A DNA stretch of 64,000 bases from Trichocoleus sp. FACHB-46 (lineage in GTDB: Bacteria; Cyanobacteriota; Cyanobacteriia; FACHB-46). The translations under genes were made by a program, and so were the position numbers. The DNA is taken from NCBI RefSeq assembly GCF_014695385.1, contig NZ_JACJOD010000024.1, positions 174,865-238,864 on the forward strand, in the 5' to 3' direction. The notes below the pieces were generated by a model. The model saw only the letters and a list, made by a program, of their open reading frames with translations, was not told the origin of the DNA and did no database searches. Below, piece by piece: positions 9,587 to 18,038 of the stretch. Every line of letters begins with the position of its first letter. The stretch's first letter is position 1.

Positions 9587-10501
9587 CTATGCAGCCTGCT
9601 TGGTTTTCCGACGAGATGCTGCTAAAGCCGCAGCAGCGAAACCTAAACCAGCTAAGGTCGCAGGCTCAGGAACACTAGCAGGGGGCTGTTCAACTGGAGG
9701 ACGACCCACATGGTTGAACTGGCCAGTGCCAGTTAAGCCAGCCGCAACCAGTGTGCCATTCATTTGACCATTATTAAACTCAAACTTGGCTTTGGGAGCT
9801 AGGATGCTACCTTCAATTCCTACCGCAGAAGCCGTAATGTTGGTTGCTTCAAAGAAGTTGAATAGAATATTTTGCTTGTCAACGCCTTTTAGCGAGAAAC
9901 CAAAATTCTGGAAGGAAACATTTTTACCGCTGACGTTAACAATGAAGTTACCGGAGCCTTCGAAGCTCAAACCTTTAGCGTTTGCTAAATCGGTGCCTTT
10001 CAAATCAAAGACATTGGTAGAGCCTGTGCCCGCTAGATTAATTCCGCCCCAGGATGTCACTTCTGCATCAGTTGCAGAGCTAGACAAATAGGATTGCGAC
10101 AAATTCACTAGAGATTGACCCGCTTTGCCAAAGTCGATGGGGTTGCCTGACTTCAGTGCACCACCTTGGAAGTCAACGCTAGTTAGATTTGCGGTGCCAC
10201 CTACAACGGCATTGCCGTACACTGTGCCATTTTTGAAGTCAAGATCGTCACCCACTACTAGGGCATCGCCACCTTGGTCCTTAAGGCCAACACTGTAGTT
10301 ACGTAGGGTAGCATCGCCAGCGATCGCCATTTTGCCTTCAGTGTCTGAATCTAGATTCACATCACCCAAAACAAAAACGTTATATCCGGTTGCAGCACCT
10401 AAGTTGACGGTAGCAGCACTGACCTGGGTAGAAAAGCCAAGAACTGCAGTGGCTCCTGCAGCCACTACGGGCACCCATGAGAAGAAAGCTTTAGTGTTCA
10501 T
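9587..10501 (-). CDS. Secreted PEP-CTERM protein with choice-of-anchor A domain
   Basis: 304 aa exported protein. The N-terminal signal peptide ends near STQVSAA. The body (about 30-265) has the beta-rich layout of the choice-of-anchor A domain (YNVFVLGDVNL, GSILAPKAKFEFNNGQMNGTLVA). The C-terminus is a PEP-CTERM sorting tag: VPEPATLAGLGFAAAALAA followed by basic RRKTK. In this system an exosortase cleaves and anchors or releases the protein; no exosortase gene lies in the window. The role is probably in extracellular matrix. An inverted repeat lies about 95 bases upstream of the start. Confidence 0.88.
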   Translation of the reverse strand: MNTKAFFSWVPVVAAGATAVLGFSTQVSAATVNLGAATGYNVFVLGDVNLDSDTEGKMAIAGDATLRNYSVGLKDQGGDALVVGDDLDFKNGTVYGNAVVGGTANLTSVDFQGGALKSGNPIDFGKAGQSLVNLSQSYLSSSATDAEVTSWGGINLAGTGSTNVFDLKGTDLANAKGLSFEGSGNFIVNVSGKNVSFQNFGFSLKGVDKQNILFNFFEATNITASAVGIEGSILAPKAKFEFNNGQMNGTLVAAGLTGTGQFNHVGRPPVEQPPASVPEPATLAGLGFAAAALAASRRKTKQAA

Positions 10502-11166
10502 AGCGGTGGACTACGAAAGGTTACGTAAGTTACAAACTCATCCTATTCAGGGAATCTACGGAAAACAATCTCAAAAAACGGTTGTCTATACACTCTTTAT
10601 AAACAAACGTTGTTTTATAAAGCTGATATAAAAAATGCTGGCCTTTAGAGCTTGTGATATTGCTAGATATACGGTGATATAAGGATTTTCGGGATTCTGG
10701 TAGAGAAAAATAGCTTATAAATGCCTCTATTTTATTAATTAATGTACTTAACCAAACTTGGCTAAAAAGCGAGTTATTTTGCTTTTTGAATTTGAATTCT
10801 TTCTAACACTTTGGGCGTACTTCTTAAGAAGGAGTAAACAAAAACTTAGATAAGCTGGCGATCGCTGAGTGGATAGAGTTTAATGGCTATTCAGAGAGCG
10901 AAGGGCGAATTTTGCCCGGCTAGCTAGCGCTCAACTTGCGATCGCTCAGTCAAAATAGGAAAGAAAACTTTCGATAACCGCTAACACCTAATCCTGATTA
11001 AGATAGGTTGTGGTCGGTGGCATAAGTGCTGGGTTGCCAGTTGAGCCTTTGCCGCAGCCTGAGCGCTAGATTGCCTCTCTAGAGCTATAGCGTAGGAATT
11101 AGGCGCAGTCTATCTCAATACCGCTCTCCCGTGGATTGTGTCCCGCCTGGACTGATAAAAACCTGA
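10502..11166. other. Intergenic region between divergent PEP-CTERM and DICT-kinase genes
   Basis: 665 bases, AT-rich near the PEP-CTERM side (10560-10800). Holds a 28-base inverted repeat at 10595-10622 and several HIP1 sites around 10858 and 10940. It must contain promoters for both divergent genes; I cannot place them with confidence. No gene-like reading frame or RNA gene recognised. Confidence 0.5.
10595..10622. promoter_or_regulatory. Inverted repeat upstream of the PEP-CTERM gene
   Basis: CTTTATAAACAA (10595-10606) and TTGTTTTATAAAG (10610-10622) are complementary except for one extra T, with a 3-base centre. About 95 bases upstream of the start codon. Operator or AT-rich hairpin. Confidence 0.4.
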
Positions 11167-13248
11167 ATGAGTACCCATACTTCCGTGCTGGAAGCTCTGC
11201 TACAAGCCCTGCCTGAACTAAGACCGCAACTATACTTCAAGTCCTCCTTGACAGCGTTGTCTCATGCAATGGAAGACCAAGTTTTGGCGGGAACCGAACG
11301 GCCCTTGGTGATTGCTAGCTTCCAGCGAGAGCGTTTCTATCGGCAGGAAGCACATCGTTATCTACGGATTGCTGAGCGCACCAATCAGGTCTATGTCTTA
11401 GCAGCGCCCGAAACCGATTTTGCCAATCGTTCAGGCAGTTACGAAACCATCGCTTTTGAGCCGCCCGATCAACTGACCCATGAGTGGCATTTGGTGGTAA
11501 TTGGGCAGCAGTATGCTAGCTGTTTGGTTTGTCGCGAGCGTGAAAGCCCGACTACCAATCCAATCAGGCTCCGGCGAGATGCGCTACCGCCACCAGAGCA
11601 ACCCGCGATGGATCAAACCCGGCGCTTTGAAGGGGTGTGGACCTTTGACCGTCAAGTGACCTGCCAAGCGGCTGAACTCCTGCTAGATCGAGTGTTAGAG
11701 TATCGACCTGAATTAGCAGACAAAGTAGCGCAAGCCAAAGCTGAATTTTTGGGTAAAAAGCCGTCTGGGTTGCAAGGGATTGACCCTGACCCCTTTGTCG
11801 AGCGGCTGTTGACCTATCTGCAAGCGGGCCAGTACAAATTGCTCAAAACCTATCGCTCGATCGCGGCTCAGGAACGCAAAGAGCGGTTGGTTAACTCGAT
11901 CAGTTCAGCCATTCGGCGATCGCTCAACCCAGACGAAATCTTCAAAGTAGCAGTGCAGGAACTAGGGCAAACCCTCCGCGTTTGTCGCTGCCTAATGTAT
12001 CGCTGTCGCGCCACAGATGCGACAGCTACAATTCAGTATGAGTTTCTCAGTCCCAATGCCATTTGTGCCGACTCAGCGGTAGATGGGGCAACAGCTACAG
12101 CAGCGATTACCGCGCCTTCTCTAAATGGCCAACCTTGGCCGCTGCAAAACAATCCTTTATTTCAGGAAATTGCTCAGAAGGGCGAGTTGATCCACATTGA
12201 AGATACGACTAAGGATGCCCGCATCACTGGCAACGCAGACTTGAAGGCACTAAGCGATCGCTGGCAGATTCGTTCTTGGCTGATGGTGCCCCTGCTGTAT
12301 CAAGATCGCTTGATGGGCATGGTAGAACTGCATCACTGCGGCGCGTTACCTCATCGCTGGGCCGATGATGAGTTGTCTTTAGTAGAGGCGATCGCCACCC
12401 AAGTGGGAGTGGCCTTGATTCAAGCGGAAGCCTACGCCAACTTAGAAGATTTAAACCAACAGCTCGAAGCATTCGATCGCACCCGTAGCAACTTAATTGC
12501 CATCACAGGGCACGAACTCCGCACTCCCCTTTCCACGATTCAAGTGTGCCTAGAAAGCCTGGCTAGCGAGCCCGATATGCCGTTGGAACTGCGGCAAGTC
12601 ATGCTCAGCACCGCCTTAAGCGATGCAGAGCGCATGCGTAAACTGGTACAAGATTTTCTCACCCTCTCGCGCTTAGAGAGTGGACGAGTGCAGTGGAACT
12701 TAGAACCGCTGCCTTTGCAGGAATGTGTAGATCTAGCTCTGAGCAGCATTCATTCTCGGCAATCTCAAGAACAGTTGCCCCAGATTGCGGCCCAAGTGCC
12801 TCCAGAATTACCGTTGGTACGAGCCGATGGTGAATGGTTAGTTGAGGTACTCTCGAAACTGCTGGAAAACGCTTGCAAATTTACTGAGCCTGAAGGCCAA
12901 GTCACCATTGAAGCTCGCCGGAATGGTAGACAAATGCTAGAGGTAACGATTACGGATACAGGCCGAGGCATTGAACCGAATCGGCTGGAAGCGGTGTTCG
13001 ATCGCTTCTATCAAGAGGAAGGGGCCTTGCGCCGCACCACAGGAGGCACAGGTTTAGGCTTAGCCATTTGCCGCCAAATTATTACGGGTTTAGGGGGGCA
13101 GATCTGGGCGGAATCAGCCGGAAGAGATCAAGGCAGTCGTTTCCACTTCACGATTCCGATTAGTCGAGAAGGACGAGAGACGCGATCGCCTAATGTCCAA
13201 ACGGGCAATTCCAAGATGCGGCATAAGCGGATCACTACGCGTCCTTAA
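11167..13248 (+). CDS. DICT-GAF sensor histidine kinase
   Basis: Soluble 693-aa two-component sensor kinase. Residues about 1-230 match the DICT domain (YFKSSLTALSHAMEDQVL, FQRERFYRQEAHRYLRIAE), found in cyanobacterial proteins linked to light and nucleotide signalling. A GAF domain spans about 245-415. HisKA follows with phospho-acceptor His449 in GHELRTP, then HATPase_c at about 555-670 with N box LLENACKF, DTGRGIEP (G1) and GGTGLGLAICRQII (G2). No transmembrane helix, so it senses an internal signal. No response regulator lies beside it. The GAF lacks an obvious bilin-binding Cys in the usual place. Function of the cascade unknown. Confidence 0.92.
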   Translation: MSTHTSVLEALLQALPELRPQLYFKSSLTALSHAMEDQVLAGTERPLVIASFQRERFYRQEAHRYLRIAERTNQVYVLAAPETDFANRSGSYETIAFEPPDQLTHEWHLVVIGQQYASCLVCRERESPTTNPIRLRRDALPPPEQPAMDQTRRFEGVWTFDRQVTCQAAELLLDRVLEYRPELADKVAQAKAEFLGKKPSGLQGIDPDPFVERLLTYLQAGQYKLLKTYRSIAAQERKERLVNSISSAIRRSLNPDEIFKVAVQELGQTLRVCRCLMYRCRATDATATIQYEFLSPNAICADSAVDGATATAAITAPSLNGQPWPLQNNPLFQEIAQKGELIHIEDTTKDARITGNADLKALSDRWQIRSWLMVPLLYQDRLMGMVELHHCGALPHRWADDELSLVEAIATQVGVALIQAEAYANLEDLNQQLEAFDRTRSNLIAITGHELRTPLSTIQVCLESLASEPDMPLELRQVMLSTALSDAERMRKLVQDFLTLSRLESGRVQWNLEPLPLQECVDLALSSIHSRQSQEQLPQIAAQVPPELPLVRADGEWLVEVLSKLLENACKFTEPEGQVTIEARRNGRQMLEVTITDTGRGIEPNRLEAVFDRFYQEEGALRRTTGGTGLGLAICRQIITGLGGQIWAESAGRDQGSRFHFTIPISREGRETRSPNVQTGNSKMRHKRITTRP

Positions 13249-13281
13249 AAATTTAAAGAATTGTCAAGCCGTAATACTGAA

Positions 13282-13296
13282 GAACTGTAACAGTTC
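13282..13296. promoter_or_regulatory. Perfect 15-bp palindrome upstream of psaD
   Basis: GAACTGT-A-ACAGTTC, about 76 bases before the psaD start codon. The position suits an activator or repressor site. I could not fit it to the HLR1 (RpaB) direct-repeat pattern. Confidence 0.4.
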
Positions 13297-13371
13297 CTGA
13301 CAAAGTAGATAGACGGGTTCCGTCTCAGTGATAGGATGCCGTAAAACGTTCAGACGTTCAGAGAGAAATTC

Positions 13372-13797
13372 ATGGCAGAAACCCTTACTGGACAAACTCC
13401 TTTATTTGGCGGCAGTACAGGTGGCCTACTAACCAAAGCTCAAGTCGAAGAGAAATACGCCATCACTTGGACTAGCCCCAAAGAGCAAGTGTTTGAAATG
13501 CCCACGGGTGGAGCGGCAGTTATGCAGCAAGGTGACAACTTGCTGTACCTAGCTCGTAAAGAGCACTGCATCGCCCTCGGAGGCCAGCAACTGCGGGCAA
13601 AATTCAAAATCACTAACTATAAGATCTATCGGATTTTTCCGAATGGCGAAATGGAGTACCTGCATCCCAAGGATGGCGTGTTCCCTGAGAAGGTGAATGC
13701 AGGCCGTCCTTACGTGGGTAAGAAAGAACGCCGTATTGGTCAAAACACTGACCCCTCTAAAGTCAAATTTAGCGGTGAGTCAACTTATAGCGTCTAG
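13372..13797 (+). CDS. psaD: Photosystem I reaction centre subunit II (PsaD)
   Basis: Stromal-side extrinsic subunit of photosystem I that docks ferredoxin and holds PsaC in place. 141 aa, the standard cyanobacterial length. Recognisable segments: [12 protein letters not shown] near the start, [49 protein letters not shown] and GKKERRIG. Clear ATG with GAGAG just upstream. Followed by a terminator, so probably monocistronic even though trpE follows; I recall psaD and trpE being neighbours in several cyanobacteria. Confidence 0.98.
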   Translation: MAETLTGQTPLFGGSTGGLLTKAQVEEKYAITWTSPKEQVFEMPTGGAAVMQQGDNLLYLARKEHCIALGGQQLRAKFKITNYKIYRIFPNGEMEYLHPKDGVFPEKVNAGRPYVGKKERRIGQNTDPSKVKFSGESTYSV

Positions 13798-13919
13798 GGC
13801 TAGCTGCTTGAGTTTTCATCTCGAAGCTTGATGAAGTTTTTGAATTTTCAAAAATTCTTTCAAAGTGTTTGGATGGTTGCTTAGTGCAGTTTAATTGATT
13901 GACAGGACAAAGACAGTTG

Positions 13920-13958
13920 AGTCTCGGATGGCTTGCTCCCTCCGAGGCTTTACTTTTT
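13920..13958 (+). terminator. Intrinsic terminator of psaD
   Basis: AGTCTCGGA (13920-13928) pairs with TCCGAGGCT (13941-13949) with one G:T, followed by TTACTTTTT. About 120 bases after the psaD stop. Confidence 0.85.
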
Positions 13959-13962
13959 AAAT

Positions 13963-14045
13963 CAGTAAAGTGTTTTGATTTATTTGCGTCCCTTCAACCT
14001 CAACCAGCATGACTCAGGTCAATCCATTTCGCCAGTAAAGTGTTT
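13963..14045. repeat. 13-bp direct repeat upstream of trpE
   Basis: CAGTAAAGTGTTT occurs at 13963-13975 and 14033-14045, exactly 70 bases apart, each followed within about 20 bases by GTCCCT. The second copy ends 33 bases before the trpE start. It could be a duplicated promoter segment or a repeated regulator site. Confidence 0.5.
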
Positions 14046-14078
14046 ACTTGAGTCCCTCCCAGACTGAACCATACAGCC

Positions 14079-15626
14079 ATGATTTTCCCGGATTTTTCGC
14101 AATTTTCAGCCCTCGCTCAGCAAGGTAATTTCATTCCGGTTTACCAGGAATGGGTGGCAGATTTAGAAACACCTGTTTCAGCCTGGTATAAAGTTTGTGC
14201 AGGGCAACCCTATAGCTTTTTGCTGGAATCTGTAGAAGGGGGTGAGCAACTCGCTCGCTACAGTTTGTTGGGCTGCGATCCGCTGTGGATTTTGGAAGCG
14301 AGAGGCGATCGCACCACTCAAACTCATCGTGATGGTTCCGTTCAAGAGTTTTCCGGCAACCCATTAGATATTTTGACGAGTTGCTTGCAACCTTATCAAC
14401 CTGTGAAGTTGACAGAGCTACCGCCAGGGATTGGGGGATTGTTTGGGTTTTGGGGCTACGAATTAATTCGTTGGATTGAACCGCGCGTTCCGGTTTATCC
14501 CGCTACAGAGGCAGACCTGCCAGATGGTTTGTGGATGCAGGTAGATAATCTGTTGATTTTTGATCAAGTGAAGCGCAAGATTTGGGCGATCGCCTACGCG
14601 GACTTACAATCGCCAGGGGTAGATCTGGCGCAGGCCTACGAGCAAGCCTGCGATCGTGTCCGGCAGTTAGTCAGCAAACTACAGCTACCGTTATCTGGCA
14701 CCGACACCGTTCTTGAATGGACTCCGCCTAGCAGTCTCAAAGCCGCTCCGCCGCTAAATTACACCAGCAATACCTCACAAGCTAACTTCTGCGCCAATGT
14801 GGAGAAGGCTAAAGAGCACATCAAAGCAGGGGATATTTTCCAGGTCGTCATTTCTCAGCAGTTGGCGACAGAATACCGTGGCGATCCTTTTGCTTTGTAC
14901 CGTTCCCTACGCTTAATTAATCCCTCGCCCTACATGGCTTATTTCCACTTCCAAGACTGGCAAATTATTGGCTCCAGTCCAGAAGTAATGGTGAAAGCTG
15001 AACGGACCTCTGACCCCCAAGGCCCCCTAATTGCAACTCTGCGCCCAATCGCTGGTACTCGTCCCCGTGGCAAGACGACGGCAGAAGATGCAGCGCTAGC
15101 CACAGACCTTCTGCAAGACCCCAAAGAGATTGCCGAGCATGTCATGCTGGTCGATTTGGGCCGCAACGACCTAGGGCGAGTCTGTCAAAGTGGCAGTGTC
15201 AAAGTTGATCAGTTGATGGTGATTGAGCGCTACTCGCACGTCATGCACATCGTCAGCAATGTCATTGGTGAATTGGCCTCTGACAAAACGGCTTGGGATT
15301 TGCTCAAAGCTTGTTTTCCGGCTGGAACGGTGAGCGGAGCCCCAAAGATTCGGGCAATGGAAATTATCCATGACTTAGAACCTTGTCGGCGGGGGCCTTA
15401 CTCCGGAGCTTATGGCTACTACGATTTTGAAGGGCAGCTCAATACCGCGATCGCCATTCGGACGATGGTAGTTCGTAGCCAAGGCGATGGCAAGTACCGA
15501 GTCAGTGTCCAGGCAGGCGCTGGCTTGGTGGCGGATTCGGAGCCAGAACGCGAGTACCAGGAAACCCTTAATAAAGCCAGAGGGCTGCTAGAAGCGATTC
15601 GTTGCCTCCATGCTGATGTAATTTGA
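14079..15626 (+). CDS. trpE: Anthranilate synthase component I
   Basis: Catalyses the first step of tryptophan synthesis, chorismate plus ammonia to anthranilate, with a TrpG glutaminase partner not in this window. 515 aa. N-terminal part has SFLLESVEGGEQLARYSLLG, the LLES feedback-inhibition element that binds tryptophan. The C-terminal chorismate-binding domain (about 230-505) shows IKAGDIFQVVISQ, SPYMAYFHFQDW, AGTVSGAPKIRAM and GAYGYYDFEGQLNTAIAIRT. GxPFGxWGYE-like element appears as GLFGFWGYELIRW. No trp leader peptide or T-box seen upstream. Confidence 0.96.
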   Translation: MIFPDFSQFSALAQQGNFIPVYQEWVADLETPVSAWYKVCAGQPYSFLLESVEGGEQLARYSLLGCDPLWILEARGDRTTQTHRDGSVQEFSGNPLDILTSCLQPYQPVKLTELPPGIGGLFGFWGYELIRWIEPRVPVYPATEADLPDGLWMQVDNLLIFDQVKRKIWAIAYADLQSPGVDLAQAYEQACDRVRQLVSKLQLPLSGTDTVLEWTPPSSLKAAPPLNYTSNTSQANFCANVEKAKEHIKAGDIFQVVISQQLATEYRGDPFALYRSLRLINPSPYMAYFHFQDWQIIGSSPEVMVKAERTSDPQGPLIATLRPIAGTRPRGKTTAEDAALATDLLQDPKEIAEHVMLVDLGRNDLGRVCQSGSVKVDQLMVIERYSHVMHIVSNVIGELASDKTAWDLLKACFPAGTVSGAPKIRAMEIIHDLEPCRRGPYSGAYGYYDFEGQLNTAIAIRTMVVRSQGDGKYRVSVQAGAGLVADSEPEREYQETLNKARGLLEAIRCLHADVI

Positions 15627-15672
15627 CTGACAAGGGCTGACTGACAAAGTTTGGCTGGCAAGGGCTGACCAA
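15623..15672 (+). repeat. Imperfect tandem duplication at the end of trpE
   Basis: CAAGGGCTGAC occurs at 15631-15641 and 15659-15669, within two imperfect copies of a roughly 28-base unit. It begins at the trpE stop codon. No terminator T tract follows. Confidence 0.45.
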
Positions 15673-15758
15673 GTTAACTCTGGTGTGAGCTAGCATACTT
15701 GACCCTACTCTAGGCAGCAGTTAACCTAATTGAGCCGTACTGCTGTCTGGCAGTCTGT

Positions 15759-15778
15759 CTTGTGAGCAAGATCACAAG
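15759..15778. promoter_or_regulatory. CRP-type palindrome upstream of the Crp/Fnr gene
   Basis: CTTGTGA-gcaaga-TCACAAG: seven-base perfect arms with the TGTGA-N6-TCACA core of CRP/SYCRP1 sites. It lies about 100 bases before the start of a Crp/Fnr-family regulator, so autoregulation or control by another cAMP receptor protein is plausible. Confidence 0.6.
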
Positions 15779-15876
15779 CGGCATAACCAAAATTTAACCG
15801 GGCGTAAACCCAGCAATTAACTTCCCTTGAGCTCGAACCTCTAAATTAAGGGAAAGATTTAGCCTGGGTAATTGGT

Positions 15877-16509
15877 ATGCTCCATTCTTTTGCCTCTGAG
15901 GCAGGCTCTCAGCCCGATTTACGTCAGTTGCTGGAGGAGCTTTACGAAGGCCGCAGTTTATATCCATATAGCAGTGGTCAGTCCATCCGCATGGCCCCGC
16001 AGGAAATTTGGATTGTCTGTCGCGGGGTGGTGCAGCTCAGTACCCTCTACCCCAACGGCGATGAAGCTTTGCTGGGTTTAGCGGGACCTTCCATGCCTTT
16101 TGGGTTGCCATTGACGCTGACCCATCCTTATCAAGCCACCGCTTTATCTAATGTTGATTTAATGCGGTTAACCGTGGCTGATGTGGAGCAATCTTCCACT
16201 CTGACGAAGGGAATTCTGCGCCACGTCAACCGCCGCTTACGGCAGACGGAAGCAATTTTAGCTTTGGTGGGGCATCGCCGAGTTAAAGATCGGCTGTGCC
16301 ATTTGTTGTTGTTGCTGAAGCAAGAAATTGGGTTGCCTACGGCCGAAGGCACTCGCCTAGGCGTTCGGTTGACTCACCAACACTTAGCCAACGCGATCGG
16401 CACGACGCGGGTTACCGTGACTCGCTTGCTGGGTCAGCTAAAAGAAGAAGGATGGCTGAATGTAGATCGGAACCACCATATTGTGATTCCGTCCCAGACC
16501 ACCCTATAA
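15877..16509 (+). CDS. Crp/Fnr-family transcriptional regulator
   Basis: 210 aa. Residues about 25-110 form the cyclic-nucleotide-like beta-roll (IWIVCRGVVQLSTLYPNGDEALLGLAGP, then PFGLPL). A dimerisation helix follows, then the winged helix (about 145-205): LTHQHLANAIGTTRVTVTRLLGQLKEEGWL. The recognition helix resembles that of NtcA (TRVTVTRLL). Cyclic-nucleotide contact residues are not clear and Fnr-type cysteines are absent. It is shorter than and different from NtcA itself, so I call a paralogue. Ends 10 bases from the convergent RlpA-like gene. Confidence 0.88.
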   Translation: MLHSFASEAGSQPDLRQLLEELYEGRSLYPYSSGQSIRMAPQEIWIVCRGVVQLSTLYPNGDEALLGLAGPSMPFGLPLTLTHPYQATALSNVDLMRLTVADVEQSSTLTKGILRHVNRRLRQTEAILALVGHRRVKDRLCHLLLLLKQEIGLPTAEGTRLGVRLTHQHLANAIGTTRVTVTRLLGQLKEEGWLNVDRNHHIVIPSQTTL

Positions 16510-16519
16510 GTCAGCCACG

Positions 16520-17824
16520 CTATAGGCCAGCTCTAAGTTGTGAATTTGCAGCAATGCTTTGAGGAGCATTGGGTTGCATAATTACTGCTTGGAAGGGAAT
16601 GACTCCTGCGTCTTCGCTGTTGATTTGGCGAGCGGCTTCGCGCGATAAGTCTAAAATGCGGTTGTCTACATAAGGACCGCGATCGTTAATTCGCACCACT
16701 ACCGAATGGCCACTGTTGAGGTTTGTCACTTTGAGATAGGTGTCAAAGGGAAGTGAGGGATGGGCCGCAGTTAACTCATTTTGGTTAAATGTTTCACCCG
16801 TCGCCGTCAGCCGACCATGAAAATAGGGGCCGTACCAAGAAGCCAGCCCCTGAATCTTTTGGTCAGTTTCCACCAGACCGTACATTTTGGTTTGGGCTTC
16901 CGCCAAGGTTAAGGGTGGAGTTGCCAAAGCAATGCGTAAGTTGTTCACCCACTCAACTGCTAACAATTCGCGCGTGCGCTTCAAGTGAGCGGCGATCGCT
17001 GGATCAACCACAAACAGAGTGCGATCGCCGACTTTGCCAGCAGGGTTCCCTTGGGCCATGCCAGGCTGCAATTTAGAGGCATCAAAGTGAGGATTCTCTA
17101 AGGTTTGTTTAAATTGTGCTCCTACCCATTCGGCTTGGTCACGAGTCGGCAGCTCAGCAATGAGATAGCCTTTCACCCACACTTGAAACACTGTGCGATG
17201 AGGAGACTGAGACGAGAAATTTTGGATAAAAGCCGTGTGTCGGAAAGCAGACCACTTCTGCTGTCTTCTAGCGAGGCTACTACCCTCTAGCGTGATAGCT
17301 CGGTTAGCTCGGACTATAACCACTGCTTTAACGGCATTCAGGCTATTTTCCTGACCTTGCCAAGTAAACAAATCCTTAAATAGCCGCAGGACTTGACCCG
17401 GATAGTGGTCCATGAAGTTCTTGCTAGCGGTCGTTGTAATCGCTAGAGAACGAGTAGCCCAAAGTTGAGGTTCTAATTTAATCGCCGCAATACTAGCAGG
17501 GGCAGTTCTTAATTTGGGGTGAAAAAGTGAATTTTCGACCGGATTGAACCAACTAGAGGTTGAAGAAGAGATCAAAGCACTCTGGCGCTTGGGCTGCGGT
17601 GCCACGCTTAGCAACGCTAACTTAGGCGAATAGGTGCTGTAAAGATTGGAGGTGACTGCGGGTTGGAGCCAAGCTGTAGTGGATTTGGAAGGTCTACTCA
17701 CTGCCGAAAGAATCTTGGCAGGAAAGGTGCTGAATAGACGTTCAGGCGCTTTAAGCAAACCTGGTCCCGAAGAGAAAAAGTACTCAGCTTGGGATGCAAC
17801 CCAGACAAGACAAAATAGCAACAT
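16520..17824 (-). CDS. RlpA-like (double-psi beta-barrel) cell-wall protein
   Basis: About 434 aa. Hydrophobic N-terminal signal or anchor segment (MLLFCLVWVASQA), a long region without recognised domain (about 30-320), then a C-terminal RlpA-like DPBB domain: QGLASWYGPYFHGRLTATGE, TAAHPSLPFDTYLKVTNL, VVVRINDRGPYV, ILDLSREAA. RlpA proteins are septal lytic transglycosylases or expansin-like peptidoglycan binders. The DRGP and AAH elements of the active cleft are kept. I prefer ATG 17824; an in-frame TTG exists at 17854. Downstream is the convergent Crp/Fnr gene. The unusually long middle part is unexplained. Confidence 0.88.
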   Translation of the reverse strand: MLLFCLVWVASQAEYFFSSGPGLLKAPERLFSTFPAKILSAVSRPSKSTTAWLQPAVTSNLYSTYSPKLALLSVAPQPKRQSALISSSTSSWFNPVENSLFHPKLRTAPASIAAIKLEPQLWATRSLAITTTASKNFMDHYPGQVLRLFKDLFTWQGQENSLNAVKAVVIVRANRAITLEGSSLARRQQKWSAFRHTAFIQNFSSQSPHRTVFQVWVKGYLIAELPTRDQAEWVGAQFKQTLENPHFDASKLQPGMAQGNPAGKVGDRTLFVVDPAIAAHLKRTRELLAVEWVNNLRIALATPPLTLAEAQTKMYGLVETDQKIQGLASWYGPYFHGRLTATGETFNQNELTAAHPSLPFDTYLKVTNLNSGHSVVVRINDRGPYVDNRILDLSREAARQINSEDAGVIPFQAVIMQPNAPQSIAANSQLRAGL

Positions 17825-17860
17825 GTATGGATAAATGCTTGAGAGGATGCACAAAATGTC

Positions 17861-17997
17861 GTATACAGTAGTGCTGTATACAACCTCTGGTAGCTAGGTA
17901 GTAGAGTATACTAACTCTAACCGCGAAATAATCCACCTATAGGGTGAAACCCCCTACTGACCCTAAGTGGAAATTTTTGTCATGAAAAATTTCCGCT
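17861..17997. promoter_or_regulatory. Cluster of four inverted repeats between divergent genes
   Basis: In order: GTATACAG/CTGTATAC at 17861-17868 and 17874-17881; TAGAGT/ACTCTA at 17902-17907 and 17914-17919; TAGGGT/ACCCTA at 17940-17945 and 17960-17965; and a 13-bp stem with one G:T pair at 17966-17978 and 17985-17997 (core GGAAATTTTT/AAAAATTTCC). They fill the gap between the RlpA-like gene and the M28 peptidase gene. Operators, a structured leader or a small non-coding RNA are all possible. Confidence 0.55.
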
Positions 17998-18038
17998 AAG
18001 CACAGCCATTTTTTCTTGGAAGTTGCCACTACCGTCTA

